Shown piece after piece: positions 6,969-13,707 of a DNA stretch of 17,844 nucleotides. The number at the start of each line of letters is the position of its first letter. Position 1 is the stretch's first letter. The notes beneath the pieces were generated by a model. It was not told where the DNA came from. It saw nothing but the letters and a program-made list of their open reading frames with translations, and did no database searches. This DNA comes from Anaerolineae bacterium (GTDB taxonomy: Bacteria; Chloroflexota; Anaerolineae; JAADDB01), in the NCBI GenBank assembly GCA_015486895.1, contig WFQT01000509.1, forward strand, positions 1 through 17,844, given 5' to 3'. The position numbers and the translations under genes were made by a program.

Positions 6969-8384
6969 TCAGGTTTTTTTTTGACGTGTTTTTCCCTCTT
7001 TCTGGAATGGCAGGCTGCCTAAATAAGGAGGCACAGCTATGCCAAAGACAGCACAACGGCGGTTATCTAACAGCCGAGAGAGCAGCCGTGATTCCATCTC
7101 TTCTATGGCCGTGGATGAGGTCATCACTGTGGGTAGCTTTGCTAAATAGCGGTAATTAAACAGTTGGAACAGTTTCTCCCGTGCCCATGGGGAAGCGTAC
7201 TTGGTGTCGAAATCATCCAGAACCAGGAAAGGTGCTGTTTTCACTTCTTGAAAGCGTTTGTCGTAAGGCACCTGGCTCTGAGGGCTGAAAGCTGCTCGCA
7301 AGTGATCCAGGAAGTCTGGCACAGTTATGAAGAGTACTCTGTCCCCGCGCTCTGAGCGATAATTGGCGATGGCGGCAGCCAAATGTGTCTTACCCACGCC
7401 GTGGAGACCGCTGAAAAGGAGGCACCCTTCCGGTTTCTCGGCGAATGTGAGTGCCTCGGCATAAGCGCGCCTCAGGTTGGCAAAATCCTCGGCTGATAGA
7501 CTCTCTTTACGATCGGCCCAGGTTGCAAAAGTCCAATCGCGCAGCAAAGGCAAAAGGTTGAGTTCTGCCTCGCTGCCGGCCCGGCCGCTGCCCCGATAGT
7601 CAGGAGCGATTATGTAGTGGATTGTCGTTAGCTGTGTATCCAATAGCCGTGAGCGCGTACGCGGTTCGATTTCCTCTAACGACAAATTGGTTGTTACCAC
7701 CATGGGCAGGCTGGCATTGTAGCGGTAGTTGATGATTTGATACAGTTTCTCATTGGCCCAAGGGGTATTGCTTTGGGCGCCAAGGTCATCTAAGATGAGC
7801 AGCGGCACGGTGCGTACCAGCTCAAAGCGTTCGTCGTAAGAGACAGTACTATCTGGGCGGAAAGTGGCCCGCAGGTGGTCTAATAGGTCAGGTACCACGA
7901 TAAAAAGGGCGTCCTCGCCATGTTGCCACATCTCATTAGCGATAGCTGCCGCCAAGTGTGTCTTTCCACAGCCGTAGCCTCCTAATAGGAAGAGCCAACC
8001 CTGCGGATTGGCCGCATAGTTACGAGCGATGTCATAGGCAGTGCGCAGGTTGCGCTGTCGATCCTTAGTCATGGCAGCCCCTTCCGGCCGGAAGGTAGCG
8101 AAAGTCATCTCCTTGAGCAACGCTTGCATGTTGCTTAAATGCCGCCATTGTTCCATCTGTTGGGCGCGACGGTGGCGCAGGGTGCACTGGCAAGGGACCG
8201 CTTTCCCGTAGTCTGGATGTCCCACCGGCACGTCTAAGTAGTAAAAGCCTTTTCCATGGCAGATGGGGCAATTCGGGTCTGCTGGCCCCGGCGAGGCGCT
8301 CTCAGTGCTTGATGAAGTCGGCGTACTTGCCGCCAAGGTACTTTTTTGCTTCTTTACTAGTTTGTCGATGCGTGTCGGTTTCAT
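6969..8384 (-). CDS. Tandem-AAA+ DnaI/DnaC-like helicase loader
   Basis: This 471-residue protein contains two full helicase-loader ATPase modules; usual DnaC/DnaI proteins have one and are about 245-310 residues. Residues 1-35 are basic and Ser/Pro-rich. C39, C42, C65 and C67 form a probable zinc-binding segment, as at the DnaI N-terminus. Module 1 (about 91-265) has Walker A GGYGCGKT (135-142), Walker B LLILDD (195-200) and sensor-1 TTN (231-233). Module 2 (about 281-455) has Walker A GLHGVGKT (326-333), Walker B FLVLDD (386-391) and a changed sensor-1, TSS (422-424). Both end in an SRLLD segment with the presumed arginine finger. The two modules align along their full length (FATF/FATW, HLAAAIAN, VPDLLDHLRA/VPDFLDHLRA, NYRY), so they arose by internal duplication. 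The ATG overlaps the DnaD-like gene by 83 bases and has a good GGAAGG ribosome binding site. Presumed role: loading DnaB onto DNA. Confidence 0.88.
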   Translation of the reverse strand: MKPTRIDKLVKKQKSTLAASTPTSSSTESASPGPADPNCPICHGKGFYYLDVPVGHPDYGKAVPCQCTLRHRRAQQMEQWRHLSNMQALLKEMTFATFRPEGAAMTKDRQRNLRTAYDIARNYAANPQGWLFLLGGYGCGKTHLAAAIANEMWQHGEDALFIVVPDLLDHLRATFRPDSTVSYDERFELVRTVPLLILDDLGAQSNTPWANEKLYQIINYRYNASLPMVVTTNLSLEEIEPRTRSRLLDTQLTTIHYIIAPDYRGSGRAGSEAELNLLPLLRDWTFATWADRKESLSAEDFANLRRAYAEALTFAEKPEGCLLFSGLHGVGKTHLAAAIANYRSERGDRVLFITVPDFLDHLRAAFSPQSQVPYDKRFQEVKTAPFLVLDDFDTKYASPWAREKLFQLFNYRYLAKLPTVMTSSTAIEEMESRLLSRLLDNRRCAVFGIAVPPYLGSLPFQKEGKTRQKKT

Positions 8385-8988
8385 CTTTACCTTCCTGTCG
8401 CCATCGCTCTAATATGGCATGCACGTACTTCCAGTTGCGCACATTTTTGCGCATGGCGATGCGGAATGCCTCTTGGATCCACTCCTCCGGGAATTCTTGT
8501 TCTGTGTCTCGTAGTTCATCGGCCAGTAGGGGCGTCAGTGGACCAATGTTTTGTTCGTACAAGATGAAGATATTAGGTTGTTGCCAGTGCAGTCGCACAT
8601 TTTGCCCATCTTTTTCTATCGACGCTGGCCAGATTCCCCGTTCGATCTGTTGCAGCAAGGAGCGCGACTCTGGCGTGTTCAGCCAGTACCAGACTGTTGC
8701 TGGCTGCTCCGGTGGTTGTACTTGTGCTCGCAGAAAGGTGCCGCGAATAACTGCCCTTTGCAACCCTTCCCTTAGTGCTACTATACCTTCCTGCTCCGGC
8801 GTTGTCAGAGCCATGATGATTTCCGGCAGTTGTAGTTCTTCTAAGGTAAAGTGTGCCAGCCGATTACCTTTTCCCTCTAACAACCAGAAGATAAACAACG
8901 TCACCTTTAGCTCTGAAAGTGTGTTGATTTCCGGCAAGATAGCACTGAAAAAGGATGACGGCAGAGTAACGTTTTTTTCTTTTGCCAT
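8302..8988 (-). CDS. DnaD-domain primosome protein
   Basis: A 228-residue protein with the DnaD/DnaB_2 domain found in Gram-positive primosome proteins, which remodel DNA at the origin or at restart sites and recruit the helicase loader. Residues 1-120 are a likely winged-helix-type N-terminal region; I assign that from position only. The DnaD domain (about 138-200) shows YEQNIGPLTPLLADEL (144-159), then FPEEWIQEAFRIAMRKNVRNWKYV and the signature YVHAILERW (188-196). The tail is basic. A GAGGAAGAG ribosome binding site precedes the ATG. The gene starts 28 bases after dnaB ends, and its last 83 bases overlap the start of the loader gene, implying translational coupling. The context of helicase upstream and loader downstream strongly supports a primosome function. 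Confidence 0.88.
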   Translation of the reverse strand: MAKEKNVTLPSSFFSAILPEINTLSELKVTLFIFWLLEGKGNRLAHFTLEELQLPEIIMALTTPEQEGIVALREGLQRAVIRGTFLRAQVQPPEQPATVWYWLNTPESRSLLQQIERGIWPASIEKDGQNVRLHWQQPNIFILYEQNIGPLTPLLADELRDTEQEFPEEWIQEAFRIAMRKNVRNWKYVHAILERWRQEGKDETDTHRQTSKEAKKYLGGKYADFIKH

Positions 8989-9016
8989 AAGACACTCTTC
9001 CTCAATTGACAGCTAA

Positions 9017-10381
9017 CTACAGGCGGTCTAAATCGTCGTTTAGATTGGCTTGCCTCTTGATCAGGTCGCTAAAGTGCGTAAGTCGGCGGTCAAAGTATAC
9101 ATCCACTTTGTCGGTAGGGCCGTTACGATGTTTAGCCACCTCTACTTCTGCAATACCTGGTTTTTGGCTATTCTCTTTGGTATAGTAATCATCTCGGTAG
9201 AGGAAGATAACAATGTCCGCGTCCTGCTCAATGGAACCGCTCTCGCGCAGATCGGAGAGCACAGGGTGCTTATTAGGGCGATTTTCTACTCCCCGAGAGA
9301 GCTGTGATAAAGCGATGACCGGCACTTCCAACTCGCGGGCTAACGCTTTCAGGGAGCGGGAGATATAGGAAATCTCCTGTACTCTATTCTCCCTGCCGCC
9401 CCGTCCTTCCCCTTGCATCAACTGTAAATAATCAACAAGAATTAGCCCCAGTTGTATCTCTGCTTGCAGGCGACGGGCCTTGGTGCGAATCTGCATCACC
9501 GTGGCGGCGGGAGTGTCATCGATGAAAATAGGCAGCGAAGCTAAAGTGTTGGCGGCGCTCATTAAGTCGCCCCATTTATTTTCCGGCACGCGACCCAAAT
9601 TCAGCGAGTGGGTGCTGATGCCACTTTCGGAGGCCAAAAGCCGTTGGGCTAACTGCTCGGCTGACATTTCTAAGCTAAAAAAGGCTACCGGCTTGAAATT
9701 GGCGGCGTGGCGGGCAAAGTCTAGTGCCATGCTGGTCTTGCCAACGCCGGGGCGAGCAGCTAAGATCACTAAGTCTGACTTTTGAAACCCGCCCAAGAGG
9801 TTATCGAGAACGTTGAGGCCGCTGGGAATGCCACTGATTTCCTCATTTTCCCTGGCTCGCCGTTCGATCTCTGCCGTTACATGATCCATAACGGTGTTAA
9901 TATGCTTTAGTTCTCTTTTGACGTGTCCCTGGCTGACAGCAAAGACGAGTTGCTCTGAGCGATCCAGAAGCTCTGGTAGAGGTATAAAATCCTGGTAAGC
10001 GAGTTTAGTAATTTCTCCTGCTGCCTCGATCAGTTGTCGCAGCACCGAGGTGCGCCGGACAATCTCGCTGTAGTGCTCAATGTGGAAAGCACTGGGCACT
10101 TTTTGTGCTAGTGATGTGAGATAAGCGTGCCCGCCACATTCTTCCAACAGGCCACGACGTCCTAACTCATCGGTGACCGTGATGATATCCAGTACTTGGT
10201 TTTCAGCGTTCAGCTTCAACGCCGCCTCATAGATCCAACGGTTACGTTCAATGAAGAAATCGTCCGCCTGAAGAACGCCAGCGATTTTTATTAGCGCCTC
10301 TGGGTCTAATAGCAAGGAGCCTAAAATAGCTTCTTCAGCTTCCGGGTTTGCCGGGACCTGTAATGCAGTTCCGTTGACCAT
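9017..10381 (-). CDS. dnaB: Replicative DNA helicase DnaB
   Basis: The hexameric RecA-fold helicase that unwinds DNA at the replication fork. With ATG at 10381 the product is 454 residues, typical for DnaB. The N-terminal domain begins PANPEAEEAILGSLLLD. The C-terminal motor shows SGIPSGLNVLDNLLGGFQ, Walker A ARPGVGKTS (209-217), FFSLEMSAEQLAQRLL, Walker B LILVDYLQL (313-321) and SDLRESGSIEQDADIVIFLYR. No intein is present. I prefer this start over the in-frame ATG at 10435 because AAAGGTG lies at the right distance upstream. The longer form also has no ribosome binding site, and its start falls inside a perfect 13-bp inverted repeat. The gene leads directly into the DnaD-like and loader genes. 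Confidence 0.97.
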   Translation of the reverse strand: MVNGTALQVPANPEAEEAILGSLLLDPEALIKIAGVLQADDFFIERNRWIYEAALKLNAENQVLDIITVTDELGRRGLLEECGGHAYLTSLAQKVPSAFHIEHYSEIVRRTSVLRQLIEAAGEITKLAYQDFIPLPELLDRSEQLVFAVSQGHVKRELKHINTVMDHVTAEIERRARENEEISGIPSGLNVLDNLLGGFQKSDLVILAARPGVGKTSMALDFARHAANFKPVAFFSLEMSAEQLAQRLLASESGISTHSLNLGRVPENKWGDLMSAANTLASLPIFIDDTPAATVMQIRTKARRLQAEIQLGLILVDYLQLMQGEGRGGRENRVQEISYISRSLKALARELEVPVIALSQLSRGVENRPNKHPVLSDLRESGSIEQDADIVIFLYRDDYYTKENSQKPGIAEVEVAKHRNGPTDKVDVYFDRRLTHFSDLIKRQANLNDDLDRL

Positions 10382-10421
10382 GATAACACCTTTAACTGAT
10401 AATGCCTCGTCTTTGGGCATT

Positions 10422-10460
10422 GAAATGCGGCACATGGTAAGAACCGTTGTGCCGCATTTC
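10422..10460 (-). promoter_or_regulatory. 13-bp perfect inverted repeat in the dnaB leader
   Basis: GAAATGCGGCACA (10422-10434) is the exact complement of TGTGCCGCATTTC (10448-10460), with a 13-base loop. It lies between the BFN gene stop (10512) and the dnaB start (10381). As RNA it forms a strong stem without a T-tract; as DNA it could be a protein site. It may lower read-through from the BFN gene or regulate dnaB expression. Confidence 0.6.
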
Positions 10461-10511
10461 GTGAGAACAAATGCTCACTGAAGCCCTTTCCTGCCATCCA
10501 GGAGAAGGTTG

Positions 10512-11051
10512 TTAGTAGCTTTCTTCAGAACCTGTTGGAGTATCTAGGTCTAATCCCTTGATGAAGTCAGCAAAAGCGCCCAAATCTTCTTCACTGGTGG
10601 TGATTTCCTCGCTCTCTCGGCCGGCAGGTTTTGTCGATAGGGAAAGGCCTTCTTCCGGGACTACCGCTGATTCTTCCATTACTTCCTCGGCCACGAAAAT
10701 TGGTGCTTGTACCCGTATAGCCAAGGCAATAGCGTCCGATGGCCGTGAGTCCACAGCAATTTCTCGACCATTCACGTCCAGAACGATCTCTGCATAATAA
10801 GTCTCTTCTCGTAGCTCGGTCACCACGACCCTTTTGACAACTGCATCCAACACTTCCAGGATGTTACTCAACAAGTCGTGTGTCAATGGCCGGGCGACAT
10901 CCATGTTCTGGAGGGCTATGGTCATAGCATCGGCCTCAAAAGGACCAATCCAGATAGGTAAGTAGCGCTCCACTCCTTTCTCCTGCAACACAACAATACG
11001 ATTCTGTGACATCAAGCTAACACGGATGCTGTTAATGGCCACTTCGATCAT
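10512..11051 (-). CDS. BFN-domain (bifunctional nuclease, DUF151) protein
   Basis: A 179-residue protein of the BFN/DUF151 family. Residues 1-130 hold the domain: MIEVAINSIRVS, then LPIWIGPFEADAMTIAL (31-47), RPLTHDLLSNIL, and the hallmark EIAVDSRPSDAIALAIRVQAP in which SRPSDA is typical. Residues after about 130 form an acidic Glu-rich tail ending in ADFIKGLDLDTP, probably flexible. The plant founding member was described as having DNase and RNase activity; the role in bacteria is unclear, so I give no specific function. A GGGGAGAG ribosome binding site precedes the ATG, and a strong extended -10 promoter lies 45-73 bases upstream. It is the first gene of the operon that includes dnaB. Confidence 0.9.
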   Translation of the reverse strand: MIEVAINSIRVSLMSQNRIVVLQEKGVERYLPIWIGPFEADAMTIALQNMDVARPLTHDLLSNILEVLDAVVKRVVVTELREETYYAEIVLDVNGREIAVDSRPSDAIALAIRVQAPIFVAEEVMEESAVVPEEGLSLSTKPAGRESEEITTSEEDLGAFADFIKGLDLDTPTGSEESY

Positions 11052-11095
11052 TTTTTTCTCTCCCCAAGCTGGGATGGCGCTTGTGCGCTACCAAT

Positions 11096-11124
11096 ATTAT
11101 AGCACATTCACCGGCGCTTGGAAA
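11096..11124 (-). promoter_or_regulatory. Extended -10 promoter of the BFN-dnaB operon
   Basis: On the minus strand TTTCCA (11124-11119) is followed by a 17-base spacer and a perfect TATAAT (11101-11096), preceded by TGC as an extended -10 motif. The leader before the BFN start codon would be about 35-40 bases. This is among the best promoter matches in the window and probably drives the whole replication cluster. Confidence 0.8.
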
Positions 11125-11238
11125 TCAGGAAATGATAGCGGTAGCAGTTCTAAGTGTGGCTATTCTGCGCGGACTGTATCCTCGATTCATTAGTACCCTA
11201 TCAGTGAAATTCTTGTATGCTGGACGAAAATTTAACGT

Positions 11239-11420
11239 AGGTTCGCAAAGGTCATTAAGACGCAAAGAAAAAAATAAATAGCCAAACAGACTGGGACGAT
11301 TGGGCCAAGATGGGATTGGAGCGGTACGATCACGCAGAGAGAAAAATAAGAAACTTTGCGACTTTGCTTCTTCGCACCTTTGTGTTTGGCTTTTTGGTTC
11401 TGGCTTGTCCGGGTTAGGAA
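11239..11420. repeat. CGCAAAG-type palindromic repeat
   Basis: The left arm has ttcgcaaagg (11242-11251) and gacgcaaagaa (11259-11269). The right arm has aaactttgcgactttgc (11351-11367) and cgcacctttgtg (11374-11385). The CGCAAAG units on one side face CTTTGCG units on the other, a long imperfect palindrome. It ends in 'ttctggcttgtccgggtta', similar to 'ttccggcttggccgggtta' at 969-987, so at least the right end recurs in the window. No coding capacity is seen. Confidence 0.6.
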
Positions 11421-11446
11421 ATTTAAGCCTATCTTCCCACTGAAGG

Positions 11447-11488
11447 CTTCTTTGGTAGCCTTATTGGAGGTTGTATGTACCAAAGAAG
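11447..11488 (-). terminator. 11-bp inverted repeat downstream of the membrane protein gene
   Basis: CTTCTTTGGTA (11447-11457) pairs perfectly with TACCAAAGAAG (11478-11488) across a 20-base loop. It lies about 130 bases past the stop of the minus-strand membrane protein gene. It lacks a T-tract, so a terminator role is tentative. The rest of 11125-11614 holds no credible gene: it contains the CGCAAAG repeat and a 'gtaaattgtgtaattgg' repeat-like stretch near 11559. Confidence 0.4.
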
Positions 11489-11614
11489 ACTCATATTTGG
11501 AATTACTGTGATAGTGGTAGGTCGAACTATTTGGTGCGTTGCACCTGGCTGTCTTTGTGTAAATTGTGTAATTGGTCTAATTCGTGATTGGGGTACATCC
11601 ATTCGTGGCAGATG

Positions 11615-13126
11615 TCAATGATCTTCTTTACGGATGAAGATGACTTCTTCTGACGTGCTGAATACTTTTTGCCAGGTTGCGCTGGCAGTAAGCACAGCAC
11701 TCAACGGTGTGTCATTCGTTAAAAGCGCCGTGTCCACGTCCCATTGATCTAAGAATTCATTCCAGCCTGGTTGGGCTGTGACAGTATTATAGTAGGCAGT
11801 AATGAAAGCGTTCCCATACATGTCTGCCCGGCCGTCAATAAAGACTTTCTGCTCTGGCCAGAGGCGATAGATTAAATAGCCGCCCCAGGCATACTTGTTG
11901 AACATCCTGGCGTGGGGGCGGTTAGCTTGCAACCACGCTACGCTCGCCGCCGGGTAGTGGATCTGGCCGTCGGTACGGGGTAGCCGCACCGTTTGCAGCC
12001 GCCCCTGGGCGGCAAAAAGGGGCAATGACCCGATGGCTAATGCTATCAACAGGATAAACGTCAGGCAGTTTCGCCATGCCTGTTGAAGGGGGACTAGTGT
12101 TGGTGCTTTTTCTATTGCCGTTGGCCAGTGCCACGTTAGCCATTCTCCTTCCACTATAACCCATGTGATCGCGAACAGCGGCACATAGCGCCCGGCGTGT
12201 AGCACGGCGATGGTCATGCTGCCCAAGAGCAGGAATGGAAGCCAATCCCTTTTTTGCCATACTAATCCGCTGCCCATGGAAACTAAAAGGGCGGCCAATA
12301 ATAGCCACTGTCTTGGATGGTGAAAGTCTGGTGATTGCCATTCGGCAATGAAGAGAGAGCTGGCGTTCTTGCTCTTTAAGTAAGTGAAAGGGTATAGGAG
12401 TATTTTAAAACCATGTGGTGTCGCCAGTGATGCCAGGAGCGTGACCACGAATATAATGCCTACAATTCGCAGGCGGCGGTGGATTTGAATATTGTATGGG
12501 CCCTGCAATGCCTCGGCAATGAAAAGTAATCCTAAAAGGCCCAGACCGGCTACGTACCCAGCATGGACATTGGCCCAGATAATCATGGCGATGGGTAGCA
12601 GCCACCAATGAACGCGTTGACCGCGATGGTAGAGGACGATTGTACTGAGAAACAGAGCAAAGAAAAAGATGGTGAAAACGCGCGGGCGCACTGTTAAAAA
12701 GGGGAATGTCATAATTGCAGCCCAACCCAGTAAAAGCAAGCGTAGGGCAGGGCTTAGATGCATCTCTTTGAGGGTGCTATTTAATAACCAAAACGTGCCG
12801 GCGGAAAGAAATCCAAAAAAGAGAAGTCCGCCCCAATAGGTGGTACGGCTGACCAGAAGGTAAATCAACCATTCTGCCAGCCATTCGTGGCTCATCCATG
12901 GTTTGCCGGCGGCAGTGAAGGAAAATGGATCGGCGTTGGGCACCTGTCCTGTCTGGTAAATAAGCTGGCCGGTACGCAAATGCCACCAGAAATCCGGGTC
13001 GGTGATGCTAAACAAACCACTTAATATCAGGAGGAAAAAGAGTAGAAACGCACCCAACGACCACATATCGTACCGGCAAAAAAGGATTTGAAACCATGGG
13101 TGCTTGTTGCTCGCTGTGTTATTCAT
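11615..13126 (-). CDS. Polytopic membrane protein, GT-C-like 'DPDFWWHLRTGQ' family
   Basis: A 503-residue integral membrane protein with about 11 hydrophobic segments spread over residues 25-385, followed by a soluble C-terminal part of about 110 residues. After the first segment comes TDPDFWWHLRTGQLIY and then PNADPFSFTAAGKPWMSHEWLAEWL. This acidic plus aromatic external loop and layout resemble GT-C-fold membrane glycosyltransferases and their uncharacterised relatives. The C-terminal part has FNKYAWGGYLIYRLWPEQKVFIDGRADMYG, which recurs in this family as I recall it. No substrate can be named. The start codon has no clear ribosome binding site, so the first residues are uncertain; a start at residue 21 (MWSLGAF) is possible. 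A near-consensus promoter lies about 170 bases upstream. Confidence 0.75.
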   Translation of the reverse strand: MNNTASNKHPWFQILFCRYDMWSLGAFLLFFLLILSGLFSITDPDFWWHLRTGQLIYQTGQVPNADPFSFTAAGKPWMSHEWLAEWLIYLLVSRTTYWGGLLFFGFLSAGTFWLLNSTLKEMHLSPALRLLLLGWAAIMTFPFLTVRPRVFTIFFFALFLSTIVLYHRGQRVHWWLLPIAMIIWANVHAGYVAGLGLLGLLFIAEALQGPYNIQIHRRLRIVGIIFVVTLLASLATPHGFKILLYPFTYLKSKNASSLFIAEWQSPDFHHPRQWLLLAALLVSMGSGLVWQKRDWLPFLLLGSMTIAVLHAGRYVPLFAITWVIVEGEWLTWHWPTAIEKAPTLVPLQQAWRNCLTFILLIALAIGSLPLFAAQGRLQTVRLPRTDGQIHYPAASVAWLQANRPHARMFNKYAWGGYLIYRLWPEQKVFIDGRADMYGNAFITAYYNTVTAQPGWNEFLDQWDVDTALLTNDTPLSAVLTASATWQKVFSTSEEVIFIRKEDH

Positions 13127-13139
13127 GGGTTGTCAGTCT

Positions 13140-13158
13140 AACTGGAGTCTGCCGGAAA
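13140..13158 (+). repeat. Isolated left end of the TIR-bounded element (copy D)
   Basis: The bases actggagtctgccggaaat match the left terminus of copies A and B (actggagtctggcgaaaat) with small changes. The rest of the element is not recognisable after it, so this is a remnant or a coincidental short match. It sits 13 bases upstream of the membrane protein start codon, in its leader. Confidence 0.5.
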
Positions 13159-13297
13159 TCCATATTGTCCACAGTCTAATATTCTTCTTAGGTGCGTTCT
13201 ATGACTTGGGCAACTAAGCCAACAAATGTGACGATTGCTCCGATCTTGCTGCCCCGTTGCAGGGGCAAGAGGCATTTGCCCGCTAATCAGCCCTGTC

Positions 13298-13326
13298 ATT
13301 GTACGGTTGACGGATAGGTTTGTCAA
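13298..13326 (-). promoter_or_regulatory. Near-consensus sigma70 promoter for the membrane protein gene
   Basis: On the minus strand a perfect TTGACA (13326-13321) is followed by a 17-base spacer and TACAAT (13303-13298): 11 of 12 consensus bases at ideal spacing. The transcript would start near 13290, giving a leader of about 165 bases before the start codon at 13126. That leader contains a CTTGCCCC...GGGGCAGCAAG-type hairpin. Confidence 0.75.
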
Positions 13327-13360
13327 GGCAACTTGCTAAACGTACTGATTTGACTAATTG

Positions 13361-13444
13361 GCTGGGCTCTGGCGTTTTTTTATTTTAACCACAGAAAAAC
13401 ACAGAATTGTACAGATTTGGGTCGAAAAGTAAGGGAAAATCTTT
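13361..13444 (-). repeat. TIR-bounded CACAGAT element, truncated inverted copy C
   Basis: Read on the minus strand, this matches the right half of copies A and B, including 'ttttcgaccc', 'aaatctgta', 'ttctgtgtttttctgtgg' and the terminus 'acgccagagccca'. The left half and left terminus are missing. The orientation is opposite to copies A and B. Confidence 0.7.
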
Positions 13445-13652
13445 ATCAACGGCGTACGCCATGCCTGTATCGGTCTATTCCGATGAGGCAAATGCTGATG
13501 TTGTCGTAGTCTCAGCCGCACAGGATATTGGCCGCGGAAGGGGACAGTTCTCATTTTCAGCGTAAACATATTTCAGGACTTAACGAACTGCCCACGCTGC
13601 CCCGATCTAGTTTTCTGCGTCGAGAGGACTGCTCAATTCGATTGTCTAACGC

Positions 13653-13684
13653 AAGATGGGCACCGACTTAGCGGTGCCCATCTT
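13653..13684 (-). terminator. 13-bp hairpin terminator after the aldolase gene
   Basis: AAGATGGGCACCG (13653-13665) pairs perfectly with CGGTGCCCATCTT (13672-13684) across a 6-base loop, 24 bases past the aldolase stop. The stem is long and GC-rich. The T-rich tail (TTTATTGTAT) is on the plus-strand side, while on the minus strand only 'TTGCGTT' follows. It still most likely ends the aldolase transcript and may work in both directions. Confidence 0.75.
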
Positions 13685-13707
13685 TATTGTATACTCGTAA
13701 GCGGCGT

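Larger units (their letters stand above)
13127..13707. other. Spacer with promoter, repeat remnants and a terminator
   Basis: No credible gene is visible in these 580 bases. From low to high coordinates it holds an isolated left end of the TIR element (13140-13158) and a GCCCC/GGGGC hairpin near 13247-13265. After these come the minus-strand promoter at 13298-13326, a truncated inverted TIR element copy at 13361-13444, and the aldolase terminator at 13653-13684. Confidence 0.6.

Noticed and set aside
8309..9016. 235-codon plus-strand frame opposite the DnaD-like gene
   Set aside because: Antisense shadow, rich in Ser and Cys without domain motifs, while the minus strand encodes a clear DnaD domain.
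6157..11051. Replication origin near dnaB and rsmG
   Set aside because: No cluster of DnaA boxes, no dnaA or dnaN, and no AT-rich unwinding region was seen; rsmG alone is not evidence of an origin.
11475..11621. A 48-codon plus-strand frame (MYQRRLIFGITVIVVG...) with GGAGG at 11466-11470
   Set aside because: The ribosome binding site spacing is short. The frame runs through repeat-like 'gtgtaattgg' sequence and ends in the 3' end of the opposite-strand membrane protein gene. No family resemblance was seen.
13140..13378. A single complete TIR element between the end-like sequences at 13140 and 13370
   Set aside because: Both end-like sequences point the same way, and the interior does not resemble copies A or B, so these are separate remnants.
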